A stretch of DNA of 64,000 nucleotides from Amycolatopsis sp. NBC_01488 (lineage in GTDB: Bacteria; Actinomycetota; Actinomycetes; Mycobacteriales; Pseudonocardiaceae), in NCBI RefSeq assembly GCF_036227105.1, contig NZ_CP109434.1, positions 191,001 to 255,000 on the forward strand, written 5' to 3'. Below, piece by piece: positions 24,825 through 33,212 of this stretch. Made by a program: the position numbers and the translations under genes. Each line of letters begins with the position of its first letter. Position 1 is the stretch's first letter. The notes beneath the pieces were generated by a model. The model was not told the DNA's origin and ran no database searches. It saw nothing but the letters and a program-made list of their open reading frames with translations.

Positions 24825-25706
24825 GTGGCCATCACCCTGGGCCCCAACCAGTACGGCAAGGCGGAGGTCCGCCTGGTGACGGTGCGCCGCGACGGCCCCG
24901 TGCACCACCTCAAGGACCTCACCGTGTCGACGTCGCTGCGCGGCGAACTCGCCGCGACGCACCTCACCGGCGACAACGCCGGCGTGCTCGCGACGGACAC
25001 GCAGAAGAACACCGTGTACGCCTTCGCGAAGGAGGCGCCGGTCGGCGAGATCGAGGACTTCGCGCTGCGCCTGGCCCGCCACTTCGTCGGCACGCAGGAG
25101 AACATCACCGGCGCGCGGATCAAGATCGACGAGCACGGCTGGGACCGCATCGCGGTCGGCGGCGAGCCGCACGACCACGCGTTCAGCCGCTCCGGCGACG
25201 AGCGGCGCACCACCGCGGTGACGGTCCGGGACGGGCGCGCGTGGGTCGTCTCCGGCATCGACGGTCTGACCCTGCTCAAGTCGACGGGTTCGGAGTTCCA
25301 CGGCTTCCCGCGCGACCAGTACACGACCCTCGCCGAGACCGACGACCGCATCCTCGCGACGGCCGTGACGGCGAAGTGGCGCTACCAGGGCGAGGGCATC
25401 GACTGGGCGGAGAGCCACCGCGAGATCCGGCGGCTGATGCTGGAGACGTTCGCGACCAAGCACAGCCTTTCGCTGCAGCAGACGCTCTACGCGATGGGTT
25501 CGGCCGTGCTGGAGGCGCGGTCGGAGGTGGCAGAGGTCCGGCTGTCGCTGCCGAACAAGCACCACTTCCTGGTGGACCTGAGCCCGTTCGGGTTGAAGAA
25601 CGACAACGAGGTGTTCTACGCGGCGGACCGGCCGTATGGGCTGATCGAGGGCACCATCGTGCGCGACGACGCCGAGGACGCCGGTCCGGCCTGGGACATC
25701 CACTAA
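24825..25706 (+). CDS. uox: Urate oxidase (uricase)
   Basis: A 293-residue cofactor-free uricase oxidising urate to 5-hydroxyisourate. Two T-fold modules are visible. The catalytic Lys/Thr pair is in the N-terminal YGKAEVRLV and in TGDNAGVLATDTQKNTVYAFAKE (T in the ATDT-x-KNT motif). Substrate-binding Phe/Arg and Gln lie in VSGIDGLTLLKSTGSEFHGFPRDQYTTL and LSLPNKHHFLVDLSPFGL (KHHF motif with catalytic His). It is last in the uraD-uraH-uox operon and is followed by the DnaA-box hairpin at 25794-25833. Confidence 0.96.
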   Translation: MAITLGPNQYGKAEVRLVTVRRDGPVHHLKDLTVSTSLRGELAATHLTGDNAGVLATDTQKNTVYAFAKEAPVGEIEDFALRLARHFVGTQENITGARIKIDEHGWDRIAVGGEPHDHAFSRSGDERRTTAVTVRDGRAWVVSGIDGLTLLKSTGSEFHGFPRDQYTTLAETDDRILATAVTAKWRYQGEGIDWAESHREIRRLMLETFATKHSLSLQQTLYAMGSAVLEARSEVAEVRLSLPNKHHFLVDLSPFGLKNDNEVFYAADRPYGLIEGTIVRDDAEDAGPAWDIH

Positions 25707-25793
25707 CGCAGCCCCCGCCCTCTCCGGGGGGACGGCCCCGCATCCAGTGTATCGGGGGTGGCCGACGAAACCCGCGAAAAGCCGTGGTCGGCG

Positions 25794-25833
25794 CCGGCTT
25801 GTCCACATCGCCGCCGGGGTGTGGACAAGCCGG
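25794..25833. terminator. 14-bp-stem hairpin containing two DnaA boxes
   Basis: CCGGCTTGTCCACA (25794-25807), a 12-base loop and the exact complement (25820-25833). It lies 88 bp after uox and is a probable terminator. Within the arms are TTGTCCACA (25799-25807) and TGTGGACAA (25820-25828), both perfect actinobacterial DnaA boxes in inverted order, 21 bp apart. Confidence 0.65.
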
Positions 25834-25844
25834 AATCGGTAGAA

Positions 25845-25866
25845 CGCTCTAGTGAGCGAGTATCCT
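25845..25866 (+). promoter_or_regulatory. TetR operator and leaderless -10 box
   Basis: CGCTC-TAGT-GAGCG (25845-25858), overlapped by a second palindrome TAGA-ACGC-TCTA (25840-25851), is followed by TATCCT (25861-25866), 7 bases before the GTG at 25874. The -35 box is unclear. This fits a self-regulated TetR gene with a leaderless transcript. Confidence 0.5.
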
Positions 25867-25873
25867 CGGATCC

Positions 25874-26458
25874 GTGGCAGGGACCAAGGAACGCATCATG
25901 GCCGCCGGCGCGGAACTGTTTCGGCGCAACGGCTACAGCGGTACCGGGCTCAAGCAGATCGTCACCGAGGCGAATGCTCCCTTCGGGTCGCTCTACCACT
26001 TCTTCCCCGGTGGCAAGGAGCAGCTCGGCCAAGAGGTCATCCGCTCCTCCGGGCTCGCCTACATCCAGCTCTTCGACCTCTTCATCGCGCCCGCGCCCGA
26101 TCTCGTCAGCGGGATCGAGGCCTTCTTCGCCGCCGGGATCGCGACGCTCGAAGCCACCGACTACGTCGAAGGGTGCCCGATCGCGACCGTCGCCCTGGAG
26201 GTCGCCGCGACCAACGAGCCGCTGCGGCAGGCCACCGCCGACGTCTTCACCGCGTGGATCGACGCCGGGACCGAGAAGTTCGGCGAGTTCGGGCTGACCC
26301 GGGAAGCCGCGCGGACGCTCACCATCACCGCCGTCAACAACCTCGAAGGCGCCTTCGTCCTCTGCCGGTCGCTGCGGGACACCGAGGCCATGGCCGTCGC
26401 GGGGGCAGCGACCGTGGACGTTGCCCGTCGACTTCTCAACGAGAACGCACAACTTTAG
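25874..26458 (+). CDS. TetR/AcrR-family regulator
   Basis: A 194-residue TetR protein. The HTH is GLKQIVTEANAPFGSLYHFFPGGKEQLGQEVI, characteristic of the YxaF/LmrA-like subgroup that regulates quinone or flavonoid-type detoxification genes. The C-terminal domain contains EGCPIATVALEVA, also typical of that subgroup (TetR_C_33-like). No obvious target gene is adjacent on the same strand except the secreted GH27 gene, from which a strong terminator separates it. It may therefore act on itself and at a distance. GTG start, leaderless. Confidence 0.83.
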   Translation: MAGTKERIMAAGAELFRRNGYSGTGLKQIVTEANAPFGSLYHFFPGGKEQLGQEVIRSSGLAYIQLFDLFIAPAPDLVSGIEAFFAAGIATLEATDYVEGCPIATVALEVAATNEPLRQATADVFTAWIDAGTEKFGEFGLTREAARTLTITAVNNLEGAFVLCRSLRDTEAMAVAGAATVDVARRLLNENAQL

Positions 26459-26497
26459 TCGGTAATCCAACACGAATACTCAAAATGGCGCTTGACC

Positions 26498-26524
26498 GCG
26501 CAGCATCCGACACGGATGCTGCGC
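26498..26524 (+). terminator. 12-bp-stem hairpin after TetR gene
   Basis: GCGCAGCATCCG (26498-26509), loop ACA, and the exact complement (26513-26524), 40 bp past the TetR stop. A perfect GC-rich stem, probable terminator separating tetR from the GH27 gene. Confidence 0.7.
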
Positions 26525-26538
26525 AGTGCTGGTCCACC

Positions 26539-26554
26539 AGTGGTCTAGTCCTCC
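26539..26554 (+). promoter_or_regulatory. DasR-like (dre) half-site before GH27 gene
   Basis: AGTGGTCTAG (26539-26548) matches one half plus the centre of the GntR/DasR element AGTGGTCTAGACCACT as I recall it. The second half is degenerate. It lies about 33 bp before the galactosidase ATG, a position where it could block transcription when amino-sugar signals are absent. Confidence 0.35.
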
Positions 26555-26586
26555 TGCCTCACACCGCCGTCCGGTTGGGAGCCGCC

Positions 26587-28173
26587 ATGCGCCGAGTCTT
26601 CGCCGTCCTTGCCACCGCCCTCGCGGCCGCCGCCCTGAGCAGCCCGCCCGCCGACGCCCTCGAAAACGGGCTCGCCCGGACGCCGCCGATGGGCTGGAAC
26701 ACCTGGAACACCTTCGAGTGCAACATCAACGAGACGCTCGTCAAGCAGACCACCGACCTCATGGTCAGCTCCGGGATGCGCGACCGCGGCTACACCTACG
26801 TCAACCTCGACGACTGCTGGATGACGCACAGCCGTGACGCCGCCGGCCACCTCGTCGCCGACTCCGCGAAGTTCCCCAGCGGCCTCAAGGCGCTCGGCGA
26901 CTACATCCACGCACGCGGGATGAAGTTCGGGATCTACGAGAGCGCCGGCAGCGAAACCTGCCAGCACTACCCCGGCAGCCTCGGGCACGAGCAGACCGAC
27001 GCGAACAGCTTCGCGAGCTGGGGCGTCGACTACCTCAAGTACGACAACTGCGGCAGCCCGAGCGGCGAAACCCAGCAGGACTACGTCCGCCGCTACTCCG
27101 CGATGCGCGACGCGCTCAAGGCCACCGGCCGCCCGATCGCCTACAGCATCTGCGAATGGGGGAACTTCAGCCCGTCGACGTGGGCGCCGGACGTCGGCAA
27201 CCTGTGGCGCACCACCGGCGACATCACCAACAACTGGGGCAGCATCGACTCGATCTACCACCAGAACGTCGGTCTCGCGTCCGCCGCGAAGCCCGGCGCG
27301 TGGAACGACCCGGACATGCTCGAAGTCGGCGACGGCATGGACTTCCAGGAAGACCGCGCGCACTTCACGCTCTGGGCGGCGATGGCCGCGCCCCTGATCG
27401 CCGGCGCCGACCTGCGCAGCGCCAGCGTCGCCACCTTCTCGACGTACCTCAACTCGGACGTCATCGCCGTCGACCAGGACCCGCTCGGCAAGCAGGCGAC
27501 GCGCATCGCGACCGGCGGCGGGCTCGACGTCCTCGCGAAGCCACTCCAGGGCGGCGACGTCGCCGTCGTGCTGTTGAACGAAAACGGCACCACGAAGACC
27601 ATCTCCACGACGGCCGCCGCGGCCGGGCTGCCCAGCGCGTCGAACTACCGGCTGACCAACCTGTGGTCGAAGGAGCTGACGACCAGCACCGGGACGATCA
27701 GCGCCAACGTGCCGTCGCACAGCACCGTCATCTACCGGGTGAAAGCCAATGCGAGCGGCAGCAGCATCGGCACCGCCCAGCCGCTGCAGGGCGCGTCGTC
27801 GTCACGCTGCATCGACATCAACGGCAACGTCACCACGCCCGGCACGAAGGTCGACATCTGGGACTGCGACGGCGGCTCAAACCAGAGCTGGACCTTCACC
27901 AGCGCCGGGGAGCTGAAGGCCGGCGGCCTCTGCCTGGACGCCTACGACGGCGGTACGGCCGCGGGGACGAAGCTGATCGTGTGGACGTGCCACGGCGGCG
28001 CGAACCAGAAGTTCAAGCTGAACCCGGACGGCTCGATCACCGGCACCCAGACCGGCCTGTGCGTCGACGTCACCGGCGGCGACAAGCCCGCCGGCAACGT
28101 CAACGGCGTCCAGCTGGAACTCTGGGGCTGCAACGACGACGCCAACCAGAACTGGCAGCTCAAGTCCCCGTGA
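26587..28173 (+). CDS. Secreted GH27 alpha-galactosidase with ricin-type CBM13
   Basis: A 528-residue exported glycosidase. Residues 1-24 are a signal peptide (MRRVFAVLATALAAAALSS...ADA). Residues about 25-384 are the GH27 barrel: RTPPMGWNTWNTFECN at the start, the nucleophile Asp153 in YLKYDNCG, and the acid/base region around Asp241 in GAWNDPDMLEVG. Residues about 395-528 are a beta-trefoil CBM13 with repeated Q-x-W-like motifs (NQSWTF, NQKFKL, NQNWQL) and CIDINGN/CLDAYDG/CVDVTGG. It should release terminal alpha-galactose (or alpha-GalNAc) from plant polysaccharides outside the cell. GGGAG precedes the ATG by 6 bases; the frame upstream is not used. Its 3' end overlaps xdhB convergently by 14 bp. 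Confidence 0.92.
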   Translation: MRRVFAVLATALAAAALSSPPADALENGLARTPPMGWNTWNTFECNINETLVKQTTDLMVSSGMRDRGYTYVNLDDCWMTHSRDAAGHLVADSAKFPSGLKALGDYIHARGMKFGIYESAGSETCQHYPGSLGHEQTDANSFASWGVDYLKYDNCGSPSGETQQDYVRRYSAMRDALKATGRPIAYSICEWGNFSPSTWAPDVGNLWRTTGDITNNWGSIDSIYHQNVGLASAAKPGAWNDPDMLEVGDGMDFQEDRAHFTLWAAMAAPLIAGADLRSASVATFSTYLNSDVIAVDQDPLGKQATRIATGGGLDVLAKPLQGGDVAVVLLNENGTTKTISTTAAAAGLPSASNYRLTNLWSKELTTSTGTISANVPSHSTVIYRVKANASGSSIGTAQPLQGASSSRCIDINGNVTTPGTKVDIWDCDGGSNQSWTFTSAGELKAGGLCLDAYDGGTAAGTKLIVWTCHGGANQKFKLNPDGSITGTQTGLCVDVTGGDKPAGNVNGVQLELWGCNDDANQNWQLKSP

Positions 28174-30418
28174 GGTGCTCCGGCCGCACCGGGACGCGCG
28201 TGAGCGCGAGCCCGGTCGCGGCGCGGATCGCCGCCACGATCGCCGGGGTCGACGAGATCGTCGGCGGCTCGCCCACCCCGCGCAGGCCGTACGGCGCGTG
28301 CGGGTCCGGGCGCTCCAGGACGTCGATGCTCATCGGCGGCATGTCCAGGACCGTCGGGATCAGGTAGTCGGTGAAGGAGGGGTTCCGGATCTTCCCGCCG
28401 GAGGTCTGGATCTCCTCCATCACCGCGAGCCCGAGTCCCTGCGCCGAACCGCCCTGGATCTGGCCGAGCACGGCCTGGGGGTTCAGCGCCTTGCCGACGT
28501 CCTGGGCGCAGTCCAGCGCGACCACCTTCACCAAGCCCAGTTCGGTGTCGACGTCGACGACCGCCCGGTGCGCGGCGAAGGCGTACTGCACGTGCGCGGT
28601 GCCCTGCCCGGTTTCCGGGTCCAGCGCAGAAGTCGGCCGGTGCCGCCATTCCACGGTTTCGTCGTGGACGTCGTCGCCGAGGACGTCCACCAGGTCGGCG
28701 AGCACCTGGCCGTCCGCCGCGACGAGCTTGCCGCCGACCACGCGCACCCGCTGGTCGAACCGGGACAGCAGCCGCGCCCGCACCGCCACGCAGGCGGCCT
28801 GCACCGCACCGCCGGTGACGTAGGTCTGGCGTGACGCCGACGTCGAGCCGCCGTTGCCGATCGAGGTGTCCATCGGCAGGACCGTGACCTGGTCGACGCC
28901 CAGCTCGGTCCGGACGATCTGCTGCATGATCGTGACGAGGCCCTGGCCGACCTCGCAGGCCGCGGTGTGCACGGTCGCGGCCGGTTCGCCGCCGACGAGC
29001 TGCAGGCGCACCCGGGCCGTCGAGTAGTCGTCGAAGCCTTCGGAGAAGCAGACGTTCTTGATCCCGACGGCGTACCCGACCCCGCGGACGACGCCTTCGC
29101 CGTGCGTCGTGTTCGACACCCCGCCCGGCATGTGCCGCAGGTCGAAGGGCCGCTCGGGCGGCATCGGCTTGGCCCGCACCAGCTCCAGCAGCTCCGCGAC
29201 GGGGGCGGCCGAGTCGACGACCTGGCCGGTCGGCATGAGGTCGCCCTCGCTCAGTGCGTTGCGGACGCGGATCTCGACGGGATCGAGTCCGCAGGCGAGA
29301 GCGAGCTTGTCCATCTGCGACTCGTAGCCGAACGCCGCCTGCACCGCGCCGAAGCCGCGCATCGCGCCGCACGGCGGGTTGTTCGTGTAGGTGCCCCAGC
29401 AGTCGACCGACACACTGTCCACTTCGTACGGGCCGACGCCGAGCGTCGCGGCGTTCGCGACGACTGCGCCCGTCGAGGACGCGTACGCACCGCCGTCGAG
29501 GTACAGGCGCGTACGCACGTACACGAGCCGCCCGTCGTGGGTGGCGCCGTGCTCGTAGTACATCTTCGCCGGGTGGCGGTGGACGTGACCGTAGAAGGAC
29601 TCTTCGCGGTTGTAGACCATCTTCACCGGCTTGCCGGTGTGCAGCGCCAGGAGGCACGCGTGCACCTGCATCGACAGGTCCTCACGGCCGCCGAACGCGC
29701 CGCCGACGCCGCCGAGCGTCAGTCGCACCTTCTCGACCGGCAGCCCCAGCGCGGCGACGATCTGCTGCTGGTCGACGTGCAGCCACTGCGTCGCGACGTA
29801 CAGGTCGACGCCGCCTTCGGTGTCCGGCACGGCGAGCCCGGACTCCGGCCCGAGGAACGCCTGGTCCTGCATGCCGACCTCGTAGACGCCCGAGACCACG
29901 ACGTCGGCGCGCAGGTCCTGAGGACCGCGGCGGATCTTCACGTGCCGGACGACGTTGCCGCCGTCGTGCAGCGAAGGCCCTTCGCCCGCGACGGCGGCTT
30001 CGGAGTCCGTCACCGGGGAAAGCTCTTCGTAGGAGACGACGATCCGCTTCATCGCGCGGCGCGCGGTTTCCGGGTGGTCGGCGGCGACCAGCGCGACCGG
30101 TTCGCCCTGGTAGCGCACGACTTCGGACGCGAGCACCGGCTGGTCGGAGTGCTCGAGGCCGTAGCGGTTGACACCGGGAACGTCCTCGTGCGTCAGCACC
30201 GCGTAGACGCCGGGCACCGTGAGGGCGTCAGTGATGTCGATCGCCGTGATCCGCGCGTACGGGTGCGGGCTGCGCAGGGTCACGCCCCACACCATGTCCT
30301 CGTGCCACAGGTCCGAGGAGTACGCGAACTCACCGCGGACCTTCACCGTCCCGTCCGGACGACGCGGCGACGTGCCGACGCCGTTGACCGTCTGCGTGGT
30401 GACGGAAGTGGTGGTCAT
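28160..30418 (-). CDS. xdhB: Xanthine dehydrogenase, molybdopterin-binding subunit
   Basis: A 752-residue large subunit holding the molybdenum cofactor. It oxidises hypoxanthine or xanthine to urate at the Mo centre. Sequence marks are the N-terminal domain (GVGTSPRRPDGTVKVRGEFAYSSDL), the Moco contacts (GGVGGAFGGREDLS, with Gln/Gly loop; GAMRGFGAVQAAF; EVGQGLVTIMQQ), and the catalytic Glu near the C-terminus in LRGVGEPPTISSTPAI (GxGE motif). The ATG at 30418 overlaps the stop of the upstream 8-oxoguanine deaminase gene (ATGA). It is last of the four-gene minus-strand operon FAD - 2Fe2S - deaminase - Mo subunit. Subunit lettering varies between organisms. Confidence 0.92.
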   Translation of the reverse strand: MTTTSVTTQTVNGVGTSPRRPDGTVKVRGEFAYSSDLWHEDMVWGVTLRSPHPYARITAIDITDALTVPGVYAVLTHEDVPGVNRYGLEHSDQPVLASEVVRYQGEPVALVAADHPETARRAMKRIVVSYEELSPVTDSEAAVAGEGPSLHDGGNVVRHVKIRRGPQDLRADVVVSGVYEVGMQDQAFLGPESGLAVPDTEGGVDLYVATQWLHVDQQQIVAALGLPVEKVRLTLGGVGGAFGGREDLSMQVHACLLALHTGKPVKMVYNREESFYGHVHRHPAKMYYEHGATHDGRLVYVRTRLYLDGGAYASSTGAVVANAATLGVGPYEVDSVSVDCWGTYTNNPPCGAMRGFGAVQAAFGYESQMDKLALACGLDPVEIRVRNALSEGDLMPTGQVVDSAAPVAELLELVRAKPMPPERPFDLRHMPGGVSNTTHGEGVVRGVGYAVGIKNVCFSEGFDDYSTARVRLQLVGGEPAATVHTAACEVGQGLVTIMQQIVRTELGVDQVTVLPMDTSIGNGGSTSASRQTYVTGGAVQAACVAVRARLLSRFDQRVRVVGGKLVAADGQVLADLVDVLGDDVHDETVEWRHRPTSALDPETGQGTAHVQYAFAAHRAVVDVDTELGLVKVVALDCAQDVGKALNPQAVLGQIQGGSAQGLGLAVMEEIQTSGGKIRNPSFTDYLIPTVLDMPPMSIDVLERPDPHAPYGLRGVGEPPTISSTPAIVAAIRAATGLALTRVPVRPEHLTGT

Positions 30419-31755
30419 CGGTCCTCCCGCAGCCTGGCGCTCGCGGCCGACAGGTCCCGGGCGATTTCGGACTCGTCGGCTTCGCGCAGCGTGGCGTCCT
30501 CGACGACGGCCTTGCCGCCGACGAACAGCCGGCGCACCGGCGGGGTGGTGCCCAGCACCAGCGCCGCGACCGGGTCGGTGATCCCGGCGTGGTTCAGCCC
30601 GGTCAGGTCCCAGACCGCGAGGTCGGCGAGCTTCCCGGGTTCGATCGACCCCAGGTCGTCCGCGCGGCCCAGGCAGCGGGCGCCGCCCATCGTGCCCATC
30701 CACAGCGCTTCCCGCGTGGTCAGCCCGCGCGGGCCGCCGCGCTGGCGAGCCTGCAGCAACGCCTGGTGCAGTTCCTCGCCGAGGCCGCCGGACTCGTTGG
30801 ACGCGGCCCCGTCGGCGCCGAGGCCGACCGGGACTCCGGCGTCGAGCAGGTCGCGGATCGGCGCGATGCCCGCGCCGATGCGGCCGTTGGACGTCGGGCA
30901 GTGCGCCGAACCCGTGCCGGTCGCGCCGAAGCGGCGGATCGCCTCGGGCGCGAGGTGGATGGTGTGCGCGAGCCAGACGTCGTCGGCGAGCCAGCCGAGC
31001 TTGTCGGCGTACTCGGCGGGTGTGCAGCCGACCTCGGCGAGGCACTGCTTCTCCTCGTCGAGGGTCTCGGCGAGGTGGGTGTGCAGGCGGACGCCCTTGC
31101 GCCGCGCCAGCTCGGCCGCGCCGGACATCAGCCGCTCGGTGACCGAGAACGGCGAGCACGGGCCCGCGGCGATCTGCAGGTGCGCTTCCGGCGCGGCGTC
31201 GTGGAAGCGGTCGATCGCGGCTTCGGTGCCGGTCAGCGCGTCCTCGGTCGACTCGACGAGGTTGTCCGGCGGCAGGCCGCCGTCGGACTCGCCGCGGTCC
31301 ATCGACCCGCGCACGACGTGCAGCCGGACGCCGATCCGCAGGCGGGCCGCGGCCAGCGCGGCGACCTGGTCGCCGCCGTCGCGCGGGAAGACGTAGTGGT
31401 GGTCGGCGACGGTCGTGCAGCCGGTCAGCGCCAGCCGTGCCATCCCGGCGGTGGCGGCGGCGTGCGTGATCTCGGCGTCGAGGCGGCCCCAGACCGGGTA
31501 GAGCGCGACCAGCCACTGGAAGAGCGTGTGGTCGGCGGCCAGCCCGCGGGTCGCCCACTGGTAGAGGTGGTGGTGGGTGTTGACCAGGCCGGGCGTGACC
31601 AGGCAGCCCGACGCGTCGACGCGCTCGTCGAACTCGCCCGTGTAGATGCCTTCGCCGACTTCGGCGATCCGGTCGTTCTCGACGACGACGTGCCCGCTCG
31701 CGTACTCCTCGCCGGTGACCGTGGCGATCGCGCCGCCGCTGATGAGCGTCCTCAC
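30415..31755 (-). CDS. 8-oxoguanine deaminase / guanine-deaminase-like amidohydrolase
   Basis: A 446-residue amidohydrolase of the 8-oxoguanine deaminase (ATZ/TRZ) subgroup, which hydrolyses the amino group of 8-oxoguanine to give urate. Zinc ligands: LVNTHHHLYQWATRG (H-x-H), the His in RLHTHLAETLDEEKQC, the later His in AHTIHLAPE, and the Asp in GLGADGAASNESGGL. The GTG start overlaps the 2Fe-2S subunit stop by 4 bases (GTGA), and its own stop overlaps xdhB. Its place inside the Xdh operon, where its product urate is also the Xdh product, supports the 8-oxoguanine assignment over atrazine-like substrates. Confidence 0.88.
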   Translation of the reverse strand: MRTLISGGAIATVTGEEYASGHVVVENDRIAEVGEGIYTGEFDERVDASGCLVTPGLVNTHHHLYQWATRGLAADHTLFQWLVALYPVWGRLDAEITHAAATAGMARLALTGCTTVADHHYVFPRDGGDQVAALAAARLRIGVRLHVVRGSMDRGESDGGLPPDNLVESTEDALTGTEAAIDRFHDAAPEAHLQIAAGPCSPFSVTERLMSGAAELARRKGVRLHTHLAETLDEEKQCLAEVGCTPAEYADKLGWLADDVWLAHTIHLAPEAIRRFGATGTGSAHCPTSNGRIGAGIAPIRDLLDAGVPVGLGADGAASNESGGLGEELHQALLQARQRGGPRGLTTREALWMGTMGGARCLGRADDLGSIEPGKLADLAVWDLTGLNHAGITDPVAALVLGTTPPVRRLFVGGKAVVEDATLREADESEIARDLSAASARLREDR

Positions 31756-32234
31756 GCGACAGCATCCTTTCCGACCGGACCCTTTGCCGCCGCGCGCACC
31801 GCGTCGAGGATCTTCTCGTAGCCCGTGCAGCGGCACAGATTGCCGGCCAGAGCCTCGCGGATCTCCTCGTCGGACGGATCCGGGACGCGGTTCAGCAGGT
31901 CGTGCGCGGCGACGACCAGGCCCGGCGTGCAGAAGCCGCACTGGACCGCGCCCTGGTCCACAAAGGACTGCTGGACGGGGTCGAGCGTGTCGCCGTCGGC
32001 CAGGCCCTCGACCGTGCGGACGACGCGGCCCTCGGCCTGCCCGGCCGCGACCAGGCAGGCGCACACCGGGACTTCGTCGAGGTAGACCGTGCACGAGCCG
32101 CATTCGCCCTGCTCACAGGCGTTCTTCGAGCCCGGCAGGCCGAGCCGTTCACGCAGCACGTACAGCAGGCTTTCGCCCTCCCAGACGTCGTCCGCCTGCC
32201 GTTGCTCGCCGTTGATCCTGACATTCAGGCGCAT
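31752..32234 (-). CDS. Xanthine dehydrogenase (2Fe-2S) subunit
   Basis: A 160-residue small subunit. Two iron-sulfur sites are complete: the plant-ferredoxin type C-x4-C-x2-C with a later C (ACEQGECGSCTVYL...CAC), and the all-helical C-x2-C...C-x-C (QCGFCTPG...NLCRCTGY). It passes electrons from the Mo centre to the FAD subunit. ATG at 32234 lies inside the end of the FAD gene (10-bp overlap) with GGGGGAG upstream. Confidence 0.94.
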   Translation of the reverse strand: MRLNVRINGEQRQADDVWEGESLLYVLRERLGLPGSKNACEQGECGSCTVYLDEVPVCACLVAAGQAEGRVVRTVEGLADGDTLDPVQQSFVDQGAVQCGFCTPGLVVAAHDLLNRVPDPSDEEIREALAGNLCRCTGYEKILDAVRAAAKGPVGKDAVA

Positions 32235-33088
32235 GCGCGCTCCCCCGTCCGGTGGTCGTCCCAGGCCCACGTCAACGTACGCCGCGCGAGTACCCTCAGC
32301 GCGTGCTTTCGATACGCGGCGCTGCCCCGGACGTCGTCGATCGGCGACGTCGCTTCGGCCACCAGCTCGCCGAAGCGGCGCTTCAGGGAGTCCGGCAACG
32401 CCTCCGTCGAGCCCCACGGCAGTTCGGCCGCGAGGAAGTCTTCGGCCGCGCGAGCCCGGCGCGGGGTCGGTGCGGCGGACCCGATCGCGGCGCCGACCCG
32501 GCCTTGCCGCAGGGAAAGCGCGAACGAGCAGACCGCGATGACCATGGCGTTGCGCGTCCCGACCTTGGCGAACTGCTGCGGCCCGGCGTGCGCGGGCAGG
32601 TGGACGGCGGTGATCAGCTCGTCCGGGTCGAGCGCGTGCCGTTTCACGCCGACGTAGAACTCCTCCGCGCGGAGGATCCGGGTCCCCCGGACGGAGGCCG
32701 CCTCGATCCGCGCGTCCAGGGCGAGCAGCACCGGGTGGGTGTCCCCGGCGGGCGAGGCCGCGCCGAGGTTGCCGCCGACGGTGCCGCGGTTGCGGATCTG
32801 GGGCGACCCGACCGTCCGGGACGCCATGGCGAGCGCCGGGACGGATTCACCCACTTCGGCGATGACGCGGGAGTACGGGACGCCGGCCCCGAGCCGGATC
32901 GTGCCGTCCGATGTGGACCATTCGGCCAGTTCGGGGACCGTGGTCAGGTCGAGCAGCGCTTCGGGGCGCCGGTGGTCGAAGTTCAGCTCGACCATGACGT
33001 CGGTGCCGCCGGCGATCGGCACGGCGTCCGGCCGCTCGGCCTTGAGGGCGAGGGCCTCGGCGAGCGTCGCGGGACGCAGGAACTCCAC
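32225..33088 (-). CDS. Xanthine dehydrogenase FAD-binding subunit
   Basis: A 287-residue medium subunit (CoxM/XdhB-type in other naming schemes). FAD-binding motifs are AGGTDVMVELN and TVGGNLGAASPAGDTHPVLLALDA. The C-terminal CO-dehydrogenase flavoprotein domain follows (about 175-280). It reoxidises the iron-sulfur centres with NAD+. GTG at 33088, with GAAGGAG about 8 bases upstream. First gene of the Xdh operon, divergent from pucR; the 124-bp gap between them would hold the PucR-controlled promoter. I cannot identify a convincing PucR box. Confidence 0.92.
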   Translation of the reverse strand: MEFLRPATLAEALALKAERPDAVPIAGGTDVMVELNFDHRRPEALLDLTTVPELAEWSTSDGTIRLGAGVPYSRVIAEVGESVPALAMASRTVGSPQIRNRGTVGGNLGAASPAGDTHPVLLALDARIEAASVRGTRILRAEEFYVGVKRHALDPDELITAVHLPAHAGPQQFAKVGTRNAMVIAVCSFALSLRQGRVGAAIGSAAPTPRRARAAEDFLAAELPWGSTEALPDSLKRRFGELVAEATSPIDDVRGSAAYRKHALRVLARRTLTWAWDDHRTGERACA

Positions 33089-33212
33089 CGTCGTTGCTCC
33101 TTCGTGAGGGCGATAGACCAGTAGACGCCGAACCCGGTCCGGGCGGCAACGGCACGACGCATGAAACGCACCCGAGCGAAACCCGGGGGCTTTGTGCTTT
33201 CCTACAAGCCTC

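Noticed and set aside
33089-33212. GlnR or PucR box between the Xdh operon and pucR
   Set aside because: Two GAAAC half-sites are present, but their spacing (15 bp) and partners do not fit the GlnR rule, and no PucR consensus is visible.
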